Shown here: one piece after another, positions 55,151 through 63,546 of the stretch
How the letters are laid out: the number at the start of each line of letters is the position of its first letter
How positions within the stretch are numbered: the first letter of the stretch is position 1
Origin: an uncultured Litoreibacter sp.
GTDB lineage: Bacteria; Pseudomonadota; Alphaproteobacteria; Rhodobacterales; Rhodobacteraceae
Length of the DNA stretch: 64,000 nt
Assembly: GCA_947501685.1 (NCBI GenBank)
Contig: CANMWQ010000007.1
Location: 62,001-126,000 of the forward strand
Direction of reading: 5' to 3'
Translations under genes and position numbers: made by a program
Notes under the pieces: model-generated
What the model was told of the DNA's origin: nothing
Seen by the model: only the letters and a program-made list of their open reading frames with translations
Databases searched by the model: none

Positions 55151-55774
55151 TCATGTCAGCCTAGTCGTCAGAATTTTCAGCCCCGCCGCGCCGAACAGCA
55201 GCGCAAACGTGACCTCAAACACCCGCCGCATCTTCTGGTAGCCGCGCACAAACGACCCCATGGAGAACAGCAGCGCATAGCCGAGAAACACGATGCTCGA
55301 CACTGAGATCAGCGCCAGAAACGTCCTTGCCACCACATCCGGCGTCGAGCTCGGAGGCACGATCACCGCAAACAACGCCCCCCAGCTGATAATCGCTTTG
55401 GGGTTGGTCAAATGCAGCAAAAGCCCTTTCACATAGATCGCGCCCAGATCGCCGCGCTTGGCCTTGGCCTGCGCCACGGCTTTGTCGCTGAGCGCAGATT
55501 TCATCGCCTTATAGGCCAAAAACAGCAAATACGCCCCGCCCACATAGCGCAGGATTTCGACCACCCACGCATTGGCCAGCATCAACGCACTCAGCCCCAG
55601 CGCCGCCGCGATCCCCCAAAAGGCAGAGCCGCACACGATCCCTGCCGCCACCGCCAGCCCCGCCGCACGGCCCCGCTCCATCGCGGTGCCTGCAATCGCC
55701 AAAGTCGCAGGCCCCGGCGACGCGCCGCCCACGGCCCAGGCGACAAGGATCAGGGCAAATTCAACGCTCATCAT
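55151..55774 (-). CDS. LysE-family translocator
   Basis: A 207-residue membrane exporter of the LysE/RhtB type with five or six helices. The N-terminal motif [20 protein letters not shown] is characteristic. The likely substrate is an amino acid or related compound, not determinable. It overlaps the upstream Dabb gene (ATGA) and is inserted between pdxJ and acpS. Confidence 0.92.
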   Translation of the reverse strand: MMSVEFALILVAWAVGGASPGPATLAIAGTAMERGRAAGLAVAAGIVCGSAFWGIAAALGLSALMLANAWVVEILRYVGGAYLLFLAYKAMKSALSDKAVAQAKAKRGDLGAIYVKGLLLHLTNPKAIISWGALFAVIVPPSSTPDVVARTFLALISVSSIVFLGYALLFSMGSFVRGYQKMRRVFEVTFALLFGAAGLKILTTRLT

Positions 55775-56088
55775 GATGCCACCGCCTCAAGGTCATAGAC
55801 CACAATCCCCTCCGCCCCGCCGTCGCACAGCGCGACCAGACGCGCCCCCAGCGCTTTGTGCTCAGGGTGCTCCGCATAAAGCGCCAACGCGTCACGGTCG
55901 CGAAACTGTGCCACGAAGCCGTAAGGGTAATCCGGCGATTTCTCCTCGTAATCGCGGTTCGGCCCATGCTGAAACCCCGCGCAGCCGGCCAAGTCGCGGC
56001 ACAGCTGGTTCAGCCCCGCCATCACCTCCGACAGCTCGGTCGCATCGGTCCCCTGCGGCAACCGCAAATAGACGCTGTGCAAGATCAC
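55771..56088 (-). CDS. Dabb (stress-responsive alpha-beta barrel) protein
   Basis: A 105-residue dimeric alpha-beta barrel family protein: [60 protein letters not shown], and a histidine-bearing [12 protein letters not shown]. The start is GTG and overlaps the pdxJ stop. Function is unknown; the fold is used by small-molecule-binding or isomerase-like enzymes. Confidence 0.88.
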   Translation of the reverse strand: MILHSVYLRLPQGTDATELSEVMAGLNQLCRDLAGCAGFQHGPNRDYEEKSPDYPYGFVAQFRDRDALALYAEHPEHKALGARLVALCDGGAEGIVVYDLEAVAS

Positions 56089-56834
56089 GCGCGGGCCTCA
56101 TCCATGAGGCGGCGCATTTCGGCAATCGCCGGACCCAGCCCCAGAAAAATCGCCTCGCCAATCAGGAAGTGGCCAATGTTGAGCTCCATCACCTCCGGGA
56201 AAGCCGCCACGGGTTGCACCGTGTCATAGGTCAGCCCGTGGCCCGCATGCACCTCCAGCCCGAGCCCATGCGCAAAACTGGACATCTCGCGCAGCCGCTC
56301 CAGCTCCCGGTCGCGCGCGGCGAAATCACCCTCCGCATGAGCGTCGCAATAGGCCCCGGTATGCAGCTCGATCACCTGCGCGCCAATCCGCGCTGCGGCC
56401 TCGATCTGCCTTTGGTCGGCGGCAATAAAGATCGACACCCGGCAACCCGCGTCGCGCAAAGGTGCGATGTAATGCGCCAGCTGGTTCTCCTCGCGGGCCA
56501 CTTCCAGCCCGCCTTCCGTGGTGCGTTCTTCGCGCTTTTCGGGCACGATGCACACGGCGTGCGGTTTGTGACGAAGCGCGATTTGCTGCATCTCGGGCGT
56601 AGCCGCCATCTCGAAATTCAGCGGCACAGAAAGCGCCTCCATCAGCCGCTCAATGTCGTCGTCGCCAATATGACGCCGGTCCTCGCGCAGATGCGCGGTG
56701 ATGCCGTCAGCCCCCGCCTCCTCAGCCAGCTTGGCGGCGCGCACCGGGTCCGGCACCGCCCCCCCGCGCGCATTGCGCACAGTGGCCACGTGGTCAATGT
56801 TCACGCCAAGCCGAAGCAGGTTGGATTGCGCCAT
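56085..56834 (-). CDS. pdxJ: Pyridoxine 5'-phosphate synthase
   Basis: Condenses 1-deoxyxylulose 5-phosphate with 3-amino-2-oxopropyl phosphate to form pyridoxine 5'-phosphate. The 249-residue TIM barrel begins [19 protein letters not shown], with [31 protein letters not shown], and [13 protein letters not shown] near the C-terminus. Length and all landmarks are typical. It overlaps the Dabb gene by four bases (GTGA). Confidence 0.98.
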   Translation of the reverse strand: MAQSNLLRLGVNIDHVATVRNARGGAVPDPVRAAKLAEEAGADGITAHLREDRRHIGDDDIERLMEALSVPLNFEMAATPEMQQIALRHKPHAVCIVPEKREERTTEGGLEVAREENQLAHYIAPLRDAGCRVSIFIAADQRQIEAAARIGAQVIELHTGAYCDAHAEGDFAARDRELERLREMSSFAHGLGLEVHAGHGLTYDTVQPVAAFPEVMELNIGHFLIGEAIFLGLGPAIAEMRRLMDEARA

Positions 56835-56903
56835 AACGGAGCCCTCGATGACAAAGTTGTAACGCCACCATAAAGGCAGGGAGCGTGGGCAGAGGCAACC
56901 CGC

Positions 56904-57737
56904 TTAGAGCTGCCCCGCCGCCTGCATCATCCGCCACGCAACACCGATATTGCGGCTGCGAAAAGAATGACCGCCATCATAGAGACAGAAATTTAGAATG
57001 TTGCCCTGCCGGTTGCGGCTCTCGCGGCAATCCAGCTCTGGTCGGTTGGTGGCCCGCATCTCCCCAAATCCGCCAAACCGTCGATACATCGCAAGCGCCT
57101 CGCCCACGTCGCCCTGCTTCGCGCCGCCAACTTCGCGCCCTGCCAAAGGCACGGTGCGGTCCTTGTCGCCATGGAAATGCACCACATTGGCAATCGGGTC
57201 CGTACATGTCGGAGGGATCGGGGCCCAGAATGTCCCCGACATCGGAATGAACCCCGCGAAATTGCCGCTGTTCATACAGGCCAGCGTCCAGGTCATCATG
57301 CCGCCCGTAGAGGCCCCCGAGACCACCACCCGGTCTGGATCAATCGCAAACCGCGCCACTGCATGCGCCTTGACCGCGTCAAAATAATCCAACGCATCCG
57401 TGCCGGGATCGGCCCGTCCGCCGGGCGCGTTCTGCATGGCCCAGCTGATACCCTTGGATTTGACCGCGATCAGCGCGACGCTTAGTTCCGCGGCAACTGC
57501 CCGCAGCCGCTCATTGCGAATGGTGCCGAGCGCAGTCCCCTGCAACCCATGTGCAAAGATCAGCGCAGGCACCCGGTCGCGCCCATCATGACCGGGCGGC
57601 ATGGCAATGTAGTAATGCCGCTCGCCAATGCGGCATTGCGTGTCCGGGCCGCAGGCCAGCGCAGGAGCGCTCAGCAGGAACAGCCCAAGGCAGGCAAACA
57701 GAATCCGGGCAGGTTGAAACAATAGGCGCGTCATCAT
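56904..57737 (-). CDS. Exported esterase, PHB-depolymerase-like
   Basis: A 277-residue secreted alpha/beta hydrolase. The signal peptide is ARILFACLGLFLLSAPALAC, followed by CGPDTQCRIGERHYYIAMPP. The nucleophile elbow is VSGASTGGMMTW near 142-150, Asp is in HFHGDKDRTVPL, and the His in YDGGHSF; the arrangement matches the LpqC/PHB-depolymerase-type esterase family. Several cysteines suggest disulfides. It is separated from pdxJ by 70 bases on the same strand. Confidence 0.88.
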   Translation of the reverse strand: MMTRLLFQPARILFACLGLFLLSAPALACGPDTQCRIGERHYYIAMPPGHDGRDRVPALIFAHGLQGTALGTIRNERLRAVAAELSVALIAVKSKGISWAMQNAPGGRADPGTDALDYFDAVKAHAVARFAIDPDRVVVSGASTGGMMTWTLACMNSGNFAGFIPMSGTFWAPIPPTCTDPIANVVHFHGDKDRTVPLAGREVGGAKQGDVGEALAMYRRFGGFGEMRATNRPELDCRESRNRQGNILNFCLYDGGHSFRSRNIGVAWRMMQAAGQL

Positions 57738-57829
57738 GAAAACCCCATGCTGGCCAAGCTACCGCTCAACCCTGCACCGCACCGCAGGCGCAATCAACTC
57801 ACAGCACCGTGCGGCAAATGCACAAGGCG

Positions 57830-58501
57830 CTACTCCGCCGGGTCTTCGCCCCCATTGCGCGGCGCCTTGGCCGCAGCTTTCGCTGCCTTCTTGGCCCGCA
57901 TCTCTTCCAGCTTGGCTTTCAGCCGACCTTTGCGGCGGTTCTGATAGGCGGTGATGATCGGCAAAGACAGGTAGTAGCAGATCGTGCCTGCGATGATCCC
58001 CGGAATGATGCCGCCCACGAAATAGGGGAAAAACACCTCGTCATAAAAGCCCGACAACCGGTGCCAGTCGGCGCGGTCATCGGTGAAGATCGCAAAGAAA
58101 TTATCCTTCAGGTCGCGCCCCGCCCCGGCAAAGCGGCTGCCGATATTCATATTCTCTTCGAACTCGGTCCCCAGCAGGAAATGCCCGGTTTGCAACGAGA
58201 TCACCCCGATCGGCAGATAGGTCAGCGGGTTGCCAAAGAAGGTGGCCATCAGCGCCGCCAAGATGTTGCCGCGCATCAGCTTGGCGAGCCCGGCGGCGAT
58301 GAAGAAATGGAAGCCATAGAACGGACAAAACGTGGTGAACACGCCTGCAAAAATCCCGCGCGAGATGCGTCTGGGGCTGTCGGGCAGGCGGCGGACGCGG
58401 TGCTTGACGTAATGCGCAGCACGCCCCCACCCGCCTTGCGGCCAAATGAGGTGCAGGGCCCATAAGGCCCATGTCTTCGGTGTGCGGCGCTTAAAGACCA
58501 C
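57830..58501 (-). CDS. DUF2062 membrane protein
   Basis: A 223-residue membrane protein, MVFKRRTPKTWALWALHLIW, with the family-typical GIFAGVFTTFCPFYGFHFFI and LMATFFGNPLTYLPIGV segments and a basic C-terminus. DUF2062 proteins are widespread, usually beside rsh or pdxJ in alphaproteobacteria, with no assigned function. Confidence 0.92.
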   Translation of the reverse strand: MVFKRRTPKTWALWALHLIWPQGGWGRAAHYVKHRVRRLPDSPRRISRGIFAGVFTTFCPFYGFHFFIAAGLAKLMRGNILAALMATFFGNPLTYLPIGVISLQTGHFLLGTEFEENMNIGSRFAGAGRDLKDNFFAIFTDDRADWHRLSGFYDEVFFPYFVGGIIPGIIAGTICYYLSLPIITAYQNRRKGRLKAKLEEMRAKKAAKAAAKAPRNGGEDPAE

Positions 58502-58575
58502 GTATCCCTCTACAAATCCTACTCATGGCTACCCTAAGCCAAGAGCGTTGATGCCCCCTAAATGCGGCAGAAATT

Positions 58576-60705
58576 TTACGGTGCGCGGTTCAAATCGCGA
58601 TGCCGCTCCAAAGACGCCACGTCGCTATCCGCGTCAATCGCCGTCATCACCCCGTGCAGATGCTCCAGATCCCGCACACTGACATCTATCAGAATGCGAA
58701 AATAGTCCGGTTTGCGGTCAATGAAATGCATATCCGAGATATTCGCTTTCTGCTCCCCGATCAGCATGCAAATCCGCCCCAGCACCCCGATCCCATTGGA
58801 GATCGTGGCGTTCAGCGTCACAGAGCTGCCCGACGGGTGCAGCCCGTCATGCCAATGCAAATCCACCCAACGGTCCGGCTGGTCGTCCAGGGCCACCAGC
58901 GCCTCGCAGGCGATGGCATGTAGAAACACGCCCTTGTCGCTGTCGCGAATGCCCACAATGCGCTCGCCCGGCACAGGCTGGCAGCAGCGCGCACGGGTGA
59001 CGGTCATGCCCTTGGACAGGCCCGCCACGGCGCGGTTCGGGTCGATGCGCGGCACCTGCGACTTGTCGGCCAGATCGGGATAAATGGCCTGCACTACCTC
59101 GCGGGCGGAAATCTCGGTCGAGCCCACATATTCCAGCAATTGCGCGGCGTCCTCGAGGCTCAGCTCCTTGGCGGCTGTGGCCAGCGCCTTGTCGGTGGCC
59201 TTTTTGCCGACATGTTCAAACGCGGCGCGGGTCAGCTCGCGGCCCAGCTTGATGAAGCGGTCGCGGTGCTCCTCTTTCAGGGATTTGCGGATCGCGGCGC
59301 GGGCCCGGCCGGTGACGGCAATATCCATCCATGTCGGTTGCGGGCGCTGCCCCTCGGCGGTGATGATCTCCACCGACTGGCCGTTGCGCAGCCGGGTCCA
59401 GAGCGGCACCCGCAGCCCGTCCACCTTGGCACCCACGCAGCTATGCCCGATGCGGGTGTGGATGGCATAGGCATAATCCAAAGGCGTCGCCCCGCGCGGC
59501 AGCTTGATCACCTCGCCCTTCGGCGAGAAACAGAACACCTGATCGGAATACATCTCGAGCTTCACATGCTCCAGAAACTCGTCATGGTCTTCATCCTCGG
59601 CGGTGCCAAACCGGTCGGTCAGCTGCTGCACCCATTTGGAGGGGTCTACGGCAAACGGGTTCCGCACCCGCTCCCCGTCGCGGTAGGCCCAATGCGCGGC
59701 CACCCCGGTTTCGGCCACCTCATGCATCTGCTTGGTGCGGATCTGCACCTCCACCCGCTTGCCATCGCGCCCAGACACGGTCGTGTGGATGGAGCGGTAG
59801 CCGTTGCTTTTGGGCTGGCTCACGTAATCCTTGAACCGTCCCGGAACGGCAGACCAGCGGCGGTGGATCACGCCCAAGACCCGGTAGCATTCATCTTCCG
59901 AGGCGCAGATCACCCGGAAGCCGTAAATATCTGACAGCCGTGAGAACCCCTGCTTCTTCTCTTCCATCTTGCGCCAGATGGAATACGGCTTCTTGGCCCG
60001 ACCCGACACCCGCGCCTCAATCCCGCCGGTAAACAGCGCGGTGCGAATGTCCTCGGTGATCTTGGGAACCACATTGCCGGTTTCCTTTTGCAACGTGATG
60101 AACCGCCGGATGATGGAGGCTCGCGCATCCGGGTTCAGCACCCGAAATGACAGGTCCTCCAGCTCTTCGCGCATCCAATGCATCCCCATGCGGCCCGCAA
60201 GCGGCGCGTAGATATCCATGGTTTCGCGGGCCTTCTTCACCTGCTTTTCCGGCGACATGTGCCGGATGGTGCGCATATTGTGCAGCCGGTCCGCGAGCTT
60301 GACGAGGATCACCCGCAGGTCCTTCGACATGGCCATAAAGAGCTTGCGGAAATTCTCCGATTGCTTGGTCTCGGTCGAGGACAGCTGCAAATTGGTCAGC
60401 TTGGTGACCCCGTCGACCAGCTCTGCGATCTCGGTGCCGAACCGCTCCGCGACGTCGGTATAGGACGCCCGCGTGTCCTCCACCGTGTCATGCAGCAAGG
60501 CGGTCACGATGGTGGCGTCGTCCAGCTGCTGCTCGGTCAGCAGGGCGGCCACCTCGATGGGATGTGAAAAATACGGGTCGCCCGAGTGGCGTTTCTGCCC
60601 CTCATGCATCTGGCCGCCATAAACATAGGCGGCCTTGATGAGCGCTTCATTGGTGTTGGGGTTGTAGACGCGGATCAGGTCGATCAGGTCGCTCGCGTCC
60701 AGCAT
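58576..60705 (-). CDS. rsh: RelA/SpoT-type (p)ppGpp synthetase/hydrolase
   Basis: The bifunctional stringent-response enzyme, 709 residues. The HD hydrolase domain shows GDPYFSHPIEVAALL and LLHDTVEDT (near 42-75); the synthetase domain contains YGFRVI, the VQIRTKQMHEVAETGVAAHW segment; TGS (SPKGEVIKLPRGATPLDYAY) and C-terminal ACT domains follow. Both catalytic halves look intact, as expected for an alphaproteobacterium with a single Rsh. It lies 33 bases downstream of rpoZ, a conserved pairing. Confidence 0.97.
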   Translation of the reverse strand: MLDASDLIDLIRVYNPNTNEALIKAAYVYGGQMHEGQKRHSGDPYFSHPIEVAALLTEQQLDDATIVTALLHDTVEDTRASYTDVAERFGTEIAELVDGVTKLTNLQLSSTETKQSENFRKLFMAMSKDLRVILVKLADRLHNMRTIRHMSPEKQVKKARETMDIYAPLAGRMGMHWMREELEDLSFRVLNPDARASIIRRFITLQKETGNVVPKITEDIRTALFTGGIEARVSGRAKKPYSIWRKMEEKKQGFSRLSDIYGFRVICASEDECYRVLGVIHRRWSAVPGRFKDYVSQPKSNGYRSIHTTVSGRDGKRVEVQIRTKQMHEVAETGVAAHWAYRDGERVRNPFAVDPSKWVQQLTDRFGTAEDEDHDEFLEHVKLEMYSDQVFCFSPKGEVIKLPRGATPLDYAYAIHTRIGHSCVGAKVDGLRVPLWTRLRNGQSVEIITAEGQRPQPTWMDIAVTGRARAAIRKSLKEEHRDRFIKLGRELTRAAFEHVGKKATDKALATAAKELSLEDAAQLLEYVGSTEISAREVVQAIYPDLADKSQVPRIDPNRAVAGLSKGMTVTRARCCQPVPGERIVGIRDSDKGVFLHAIACEALVALDDQPDRWVDLHWHDGLHPSGSSVTLNATISNGIGVLGRICMLIGEQKANISDMHFIDRKPDYFRILIDVSVRDLEHLHGVMTAIDADSDVASLERHRDLNRAP

Positions 60706-60738
60706 GGCCTACCATTCAATCCCACACAGAAGCTGCGC

Positions 60739-61092
60739 TTACTTGGCCTCTTGGGCCTCCATCAGCGCGCGCAGCAGTTTCTCCTCGGACATGTCGTCCT
60801 CTGCCGGTTTGTCCTGCTCCACACCCATCAGCAGCGCCATGGCGTCCTCTTCAGGCTCGTCCACTTCGATCTGGGTCTGGTTGCTTTCGATCATCCGCTC
60901 GCGCAGCTCGTCGGCGCTTTGGGTTTCTTCGGCAATCTCACGCAGGGAGACAACGGGGTTCTTGTCATTGTCGCGGTTGACTGTCAGCGCTGAGCCTGCC
61001 GCGATTTCGCGGGCGCGGTGCGCGGCCAGCATCACAAGATCAAAACGATTTGGGACTTTATCAACGCAGTCTTCGACGGTCACGCGGGCCAT
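60739..61092 (-). CDS. rpoZ: DNA-directed RNA polymerase subunit omega
   Basis: The 117-residue omega subunit, [20 protein letters not shown] followed by [14 protein letters not shown]. The acidic C-terminal extension is usual in Rhodobacteraceae. It is immediately upstream of rsh. Omega forms part of the ppGpp-binding site on RNA polymerase in proteobacteria, so co-expression with Rsh makes sense. Confidence 0.97.
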   Translation of the reverse strand: MARVTVEDCVDKVPNRFDLVMLAAHRAREIAAGSALTVNRDNDKNPVVSLREIAEETQSADELRERMIESNQTQIEVDEPEEDAMALLMGVEQDKPAEDDMSEEKLLRALMEAQEAK

Positions 61093-61146
61093 GGGGGCAC
61101 TCCAGACAACAAGAGGGAAGTTCGAGTGGCTCAGATAAGCGCCTTT

Positions 61147-61806
61147 TTACCACTTTACAAGCGCAAAAAGCCCTAAAATGAGGCAGCGTCGGGGGGGTGC
61201 GGGGGCATCTGATAGAGGCACCAACGCGGCCCGGTCGGCAGGCGCCAGCGCCTCAAAAAGCGCCGCCGCCGTTTGCCCCAAAACCGGATGCACCCAGTCG
61301 GGGGCCACGTCGCAAAGCGGGCCCAGCACAAAGGCACGGTCCTGCAGGCGCGGATGCGGCAAGATCAGCCCATCGGGTGCACGGGTCTGCTGCTCGGCCA
61401 ATGGCAGCAGGCGCCACGCCTCAAAACCGGCCGCATCGGGATAGATCTCTGCGCCATGCGCAATCAGGTCCAGATCAATCGTGCGCGCCGCCCAGCGTGT
61501 GAGACGATCCCGCCCCATCTCCGCCTCGACACCGTGCAGATGCGCCAAAAGCGCCGTCGCCGACAGCCCGGAGCGCAGCTCCGCCACCGCATTCACAAAG
61601 TCCGGACCGCTGCCCGCGGGAAAGGCCGGGGTGCGGTAAAACCGGCTGACACGCGCCACGCGCACCGAATCGCTCTCAACCCGCGCCAACGCCGCGCGCA
61701 AAGTGGTTTCGGGCGGGCCAAATGGTGACGTTACGTTACCGCCGAGCGCAATATAGGATGAAATCGCATTTGCGGCTTCGTTCTTGGCCGTAACGGGTTG
61801 CGACAT
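61147..61806 (-). CDS. folK: 2-amino-4-hydroxy-6-hydroxymethyldihydropteridine diphosphokinase
   Basis: Transfers pyrophosphate from ATP to 6-hydroxymethyl-dihydropterin in folate synthesis. The 219-residue protein contains SSYIALGGNVTSPFG, FYRTPAFPAGSGPDFVNAVA, the signature RWAARTIDLDLIAHG, and LILPHPRLQDRAFVLGPL. The N-terminus extends about 17 residues before the first conserved strand and the C-terminus is somewhat long; a later start is possible. It overlaps nothing and is divergent from the NYN gene. Confidence 0.95.
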   Translation of the reverse strand: MSQPVTAKNEAANAISSYIALGGNVTSPFGPPETTLRAALARVESDSVRVARVSRFYRTPAFPAGSGPDFVNAVAELRSGLSATALLAHLHGVEAEMGRDRLTRWAARTIDLDLIAHGAEIYPDAAGFEAWRLLPLAEQQTRAPDGLILPHPRLQDRAFVLGPLCDVAPDWVHPVLGQTAAALFEALAPADRAALVPLSDAPAPPRRCLILGLFALVKW

Positions 61807-61900
61807 GCGTGAAATCCCTTATTTTCGGCCCGCGGCCCTGCCAAAACCAAACACACTCACGGTTCTACTTCAGGTTGGGCGCACATCGGAAGGACAATTG

Positions 61901-62470
61901 ATGTTTTACAAAGACGAACGGCTTGCGCTGTTCATTGACGGCAGCAATTTATATGCCGCCGCCAAGTCTTTGGGGTTTGATATTGACTACAAACTCCTGA
62001 GACACGAGTTCATGCGCCGCGGGAAACTGCTGCGTGCGTTCTACTACACGGCTCTGCTGGAGAATGACGATTATTCGCCCATTCGCCCGCTTGTCGACTG
62101 GCTGAACTACAACGGCTTCACCATGGTCACGAAAGCGGCCAAGGAATACACCGACCGCGAGGGGAGACGGAAGGTGAAGGGCAACATGGACATCGAGCTT
62201 TGCGTCGATGCTTTGGAGCTCGCGCCGCATGTGGATCACATCGTGCTGTTTTCCGGGGATGGGGATTTCCGGCCGCTGCTCGAAGCGATCCAACGCAAAG
62301 GCGTTCGGGTATCTGTGGTCTCGACCATCCGGTCGAACCCGCCGATGATCTCGGACGATCTGCGCCGCCAGGCTGACAACTTCATCGAGCTCGACGAATT
62401 GCGTGACGTAATTGGTCGACCTCCGCGTGAAGACCACAACGAACCAGGGCTTCCCCCCGCCGACAACTAG
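61901..62470 (+). CDS. NYN-domain (LabA/DUF88-like) protein
   Basis: From ATG 61901 (AAGGAC upstream) the product is 189 residues with a PIN-like NYN fold: LALFIDGSNLYAAAKSLGF, KGNMDIELCVDALELA, and HIVLFSGDGDFRPLLEAIQR. The conserved acidic residues for a metal-dependent RNase-type site are all present. Homologues are implicated in RNA turnover or processing; the substrate is unknown. It is divergent from folK and followed by a palindromic terminator. Confidence 0.9.
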   Translation: MFYKDERLALFIDGSNLYAAAKSLGFDIDYKLLRHEFMRRGKLLRAFYYTALLENDDYSPIRPLVDWLNYNGFTMVTKAAKEYTDREGRRKVKGNMDIELCVDALELAPHVDHIVLFSGDGDFRPLLEAIQRKGVRVSVVSTIRSNPPMISDDLRRQADNFIELDELRDVIGRPPREDHNEPGLPPADN

Positions 62471-62504
62471 GCCACAGAGCCAAGTTGACGTGAAAGAATT
62501 GAGC

Positions 62505-62525
62505 AGGGCCTTAAGGGCCCTCTCT
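62505..62525 (+). terminator. Putative terminator after the NYN gene
   Basis: AGGGCC and GGCCCT pair around TTAAG, followed by CTCTT. It is a short hairpin with a weak T-tract, 34 bases after the stop. Confidence 0.55.
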
Positions 62526-62947
62526 TAACGTGCCTCAGGGTCCCACGTAACGAACGCCGCGCATAAGCGCAACGCCTGCGCGCCTGCGCTGCCCGGTTAT
62601 CCCGCGCGGAGCCATGACGGTGGCGGCCAAAAACCGGCATCACAAAGCTCGCGACCATCGCACTACTTTTGGCCATAACCCGTCCAAAGCTGCACAAACG
62701 ATTCGCCCTGACAGCCCCTCAAACCTCTAAAATCCCTAAACCACCCCAATAAACCGCCCCAAAGGTTTTCGCGGCCCCACAATATTCAGAAATATCTAAA
62801 CCTTTGATTTAGAACATTTTATCCATAAACATTGGTTTAAGCGTATCTACTCCCGGTTTATAAACCCGGGCCTAAACCTCCGGGCAATTCCGAGGCGCAC
62901 ATTTTTGTCCAATTGTGAACGAAATATTCAAGTTACTTAGAGAGTGG
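62526..62947. promoter_or_regulatory. Long regulatory region with repeated TAAACC/GGTTTA motifs
   Basis: No supported gene here; an antisense frame at 62467-62697 has no coding features. The second half becomes A+T-rich. The hexamer TAAACC occurs at 62737, 62750, 62797, 62861 and 62873, and its complement GGTTTA at 62834 and 62855. The pair at 62855-62866 forms the centre of CCCGGTTTATAAACCCGGG. This looks like a cluster of regulator sites upstream of the operon at 62948. Confidence 0.6.
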
Positions 62948-63094
62948 ATGAAACCGATGGAGAAAGTAGCAATCATTGTAGGCGCAGCGATCATGATCGT
63001 TGTGATCCCGCTTCAAGCTGCAGAACGCGCTATGGAAGACCGTATCAGTGAAACTCAAACCGCCGTATCCGCGCCAGTGCAGGTGACGCAATGA
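62948..63094 (+). CDS. Small hydrophobic exported or membrane peptide
   Basis: A 48-codon frame starting ATG at 62948 with AGAGAG just upstream: MKPMEKVAIIVGAAIMIVVI continuing PLQAAERAMEDRISETQ. It has a lysine-bearing N-terminus, a hydrophobic helix and a short polar tail, so it is a single-pass membrane peptide or a cleaved signal-peptide-bearing product. An alternative ATG lies nine bases later. Its stop overlaps the next ATG (ATGA), which strongly supports real translation and coupling to the Gly-rich protein gene. Confidence 0.7.
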   Translation: MKPMEKVAIIVGAAIMIVVIPLQAAERAMEDRISETQTAVSAPVQVTQ

Positions 63095-63546
63095 GCTTCC
63101 GCGTCTTGTCAACCGCCGCGGCAACCGGGCTGGCCATGATGGCGGGCGCAAGTTTCGCGTCCCCAGTGGACACGGTTGTGTCTCAGCTCCACACAATGGG
63201 TTACGCAAACATCTCCGTGACACGCACGATGCTTGGCCGCGCACGGATCGTCGCCAAGAAAGACAATCACGCCCGCGAAATCGTCATCCACCCCCGCAGC
63301 GGCGAAATCCTACGCGACGCGGTCGATACCGGCCGAGGTTGGACGAATGCTGTCACGCTGGGCAACGGAACGGCAAAATCCGGCGAAACCGGGAACGGGT
63401 CCTCCAACGAAACTGCCAACGGCGGCGGTAACGGAAACGGCGGCGGTGGCGGCAACAGCGGCGGCAACGGCGGTGGCGGTGGCGGCGGTGGCGGCGGCGG
63501 TGGCGGCAATGGTGGTGGGAACGGGAATGGCAACAGCGGCCGCTAA
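63091..63546 (+). CDS. Exported protein with PepSY-like core and Gly/Asn-rich tail
   Basis: A 151-residue protein with a signal peptide (MSFRVLSTAAATGLAMMAGA, cut near SFAS). The core VDTVVSQLHTMGYANISVTR followed by RARIVAKKDNHAREIVIHPR and SGEILRD resembles a small PepSY-type domain. From about residue 100 the protein is almost entirely Gly and Asn with some Ser, the composition of flexible surface or adhesive tails. It is coupled to the upstream peptide gene and overlaps the start of the downstream regulator. Function is unknown. Confidence 0.82.
   Translation: MSFRVLSTAAATGLAMMAGASFASPVDTVVSQLHTMGYANISVTRTMLGRARIVAKKDNHAREIVIHPRSGEILRDAVDTGRGWTNAVTLGNGTAKSGETGNGSSNETANGGGNGNGGGGGNSGGNGGGGGGGGGGGGGNGGGNGNGNSGR

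Noticed and set aside
62467-62697. 76-aa minus-strand frame after the NYN gene
   Set aside because: No ribosome-binding site, no family resemblance, and overlaps the terminator.
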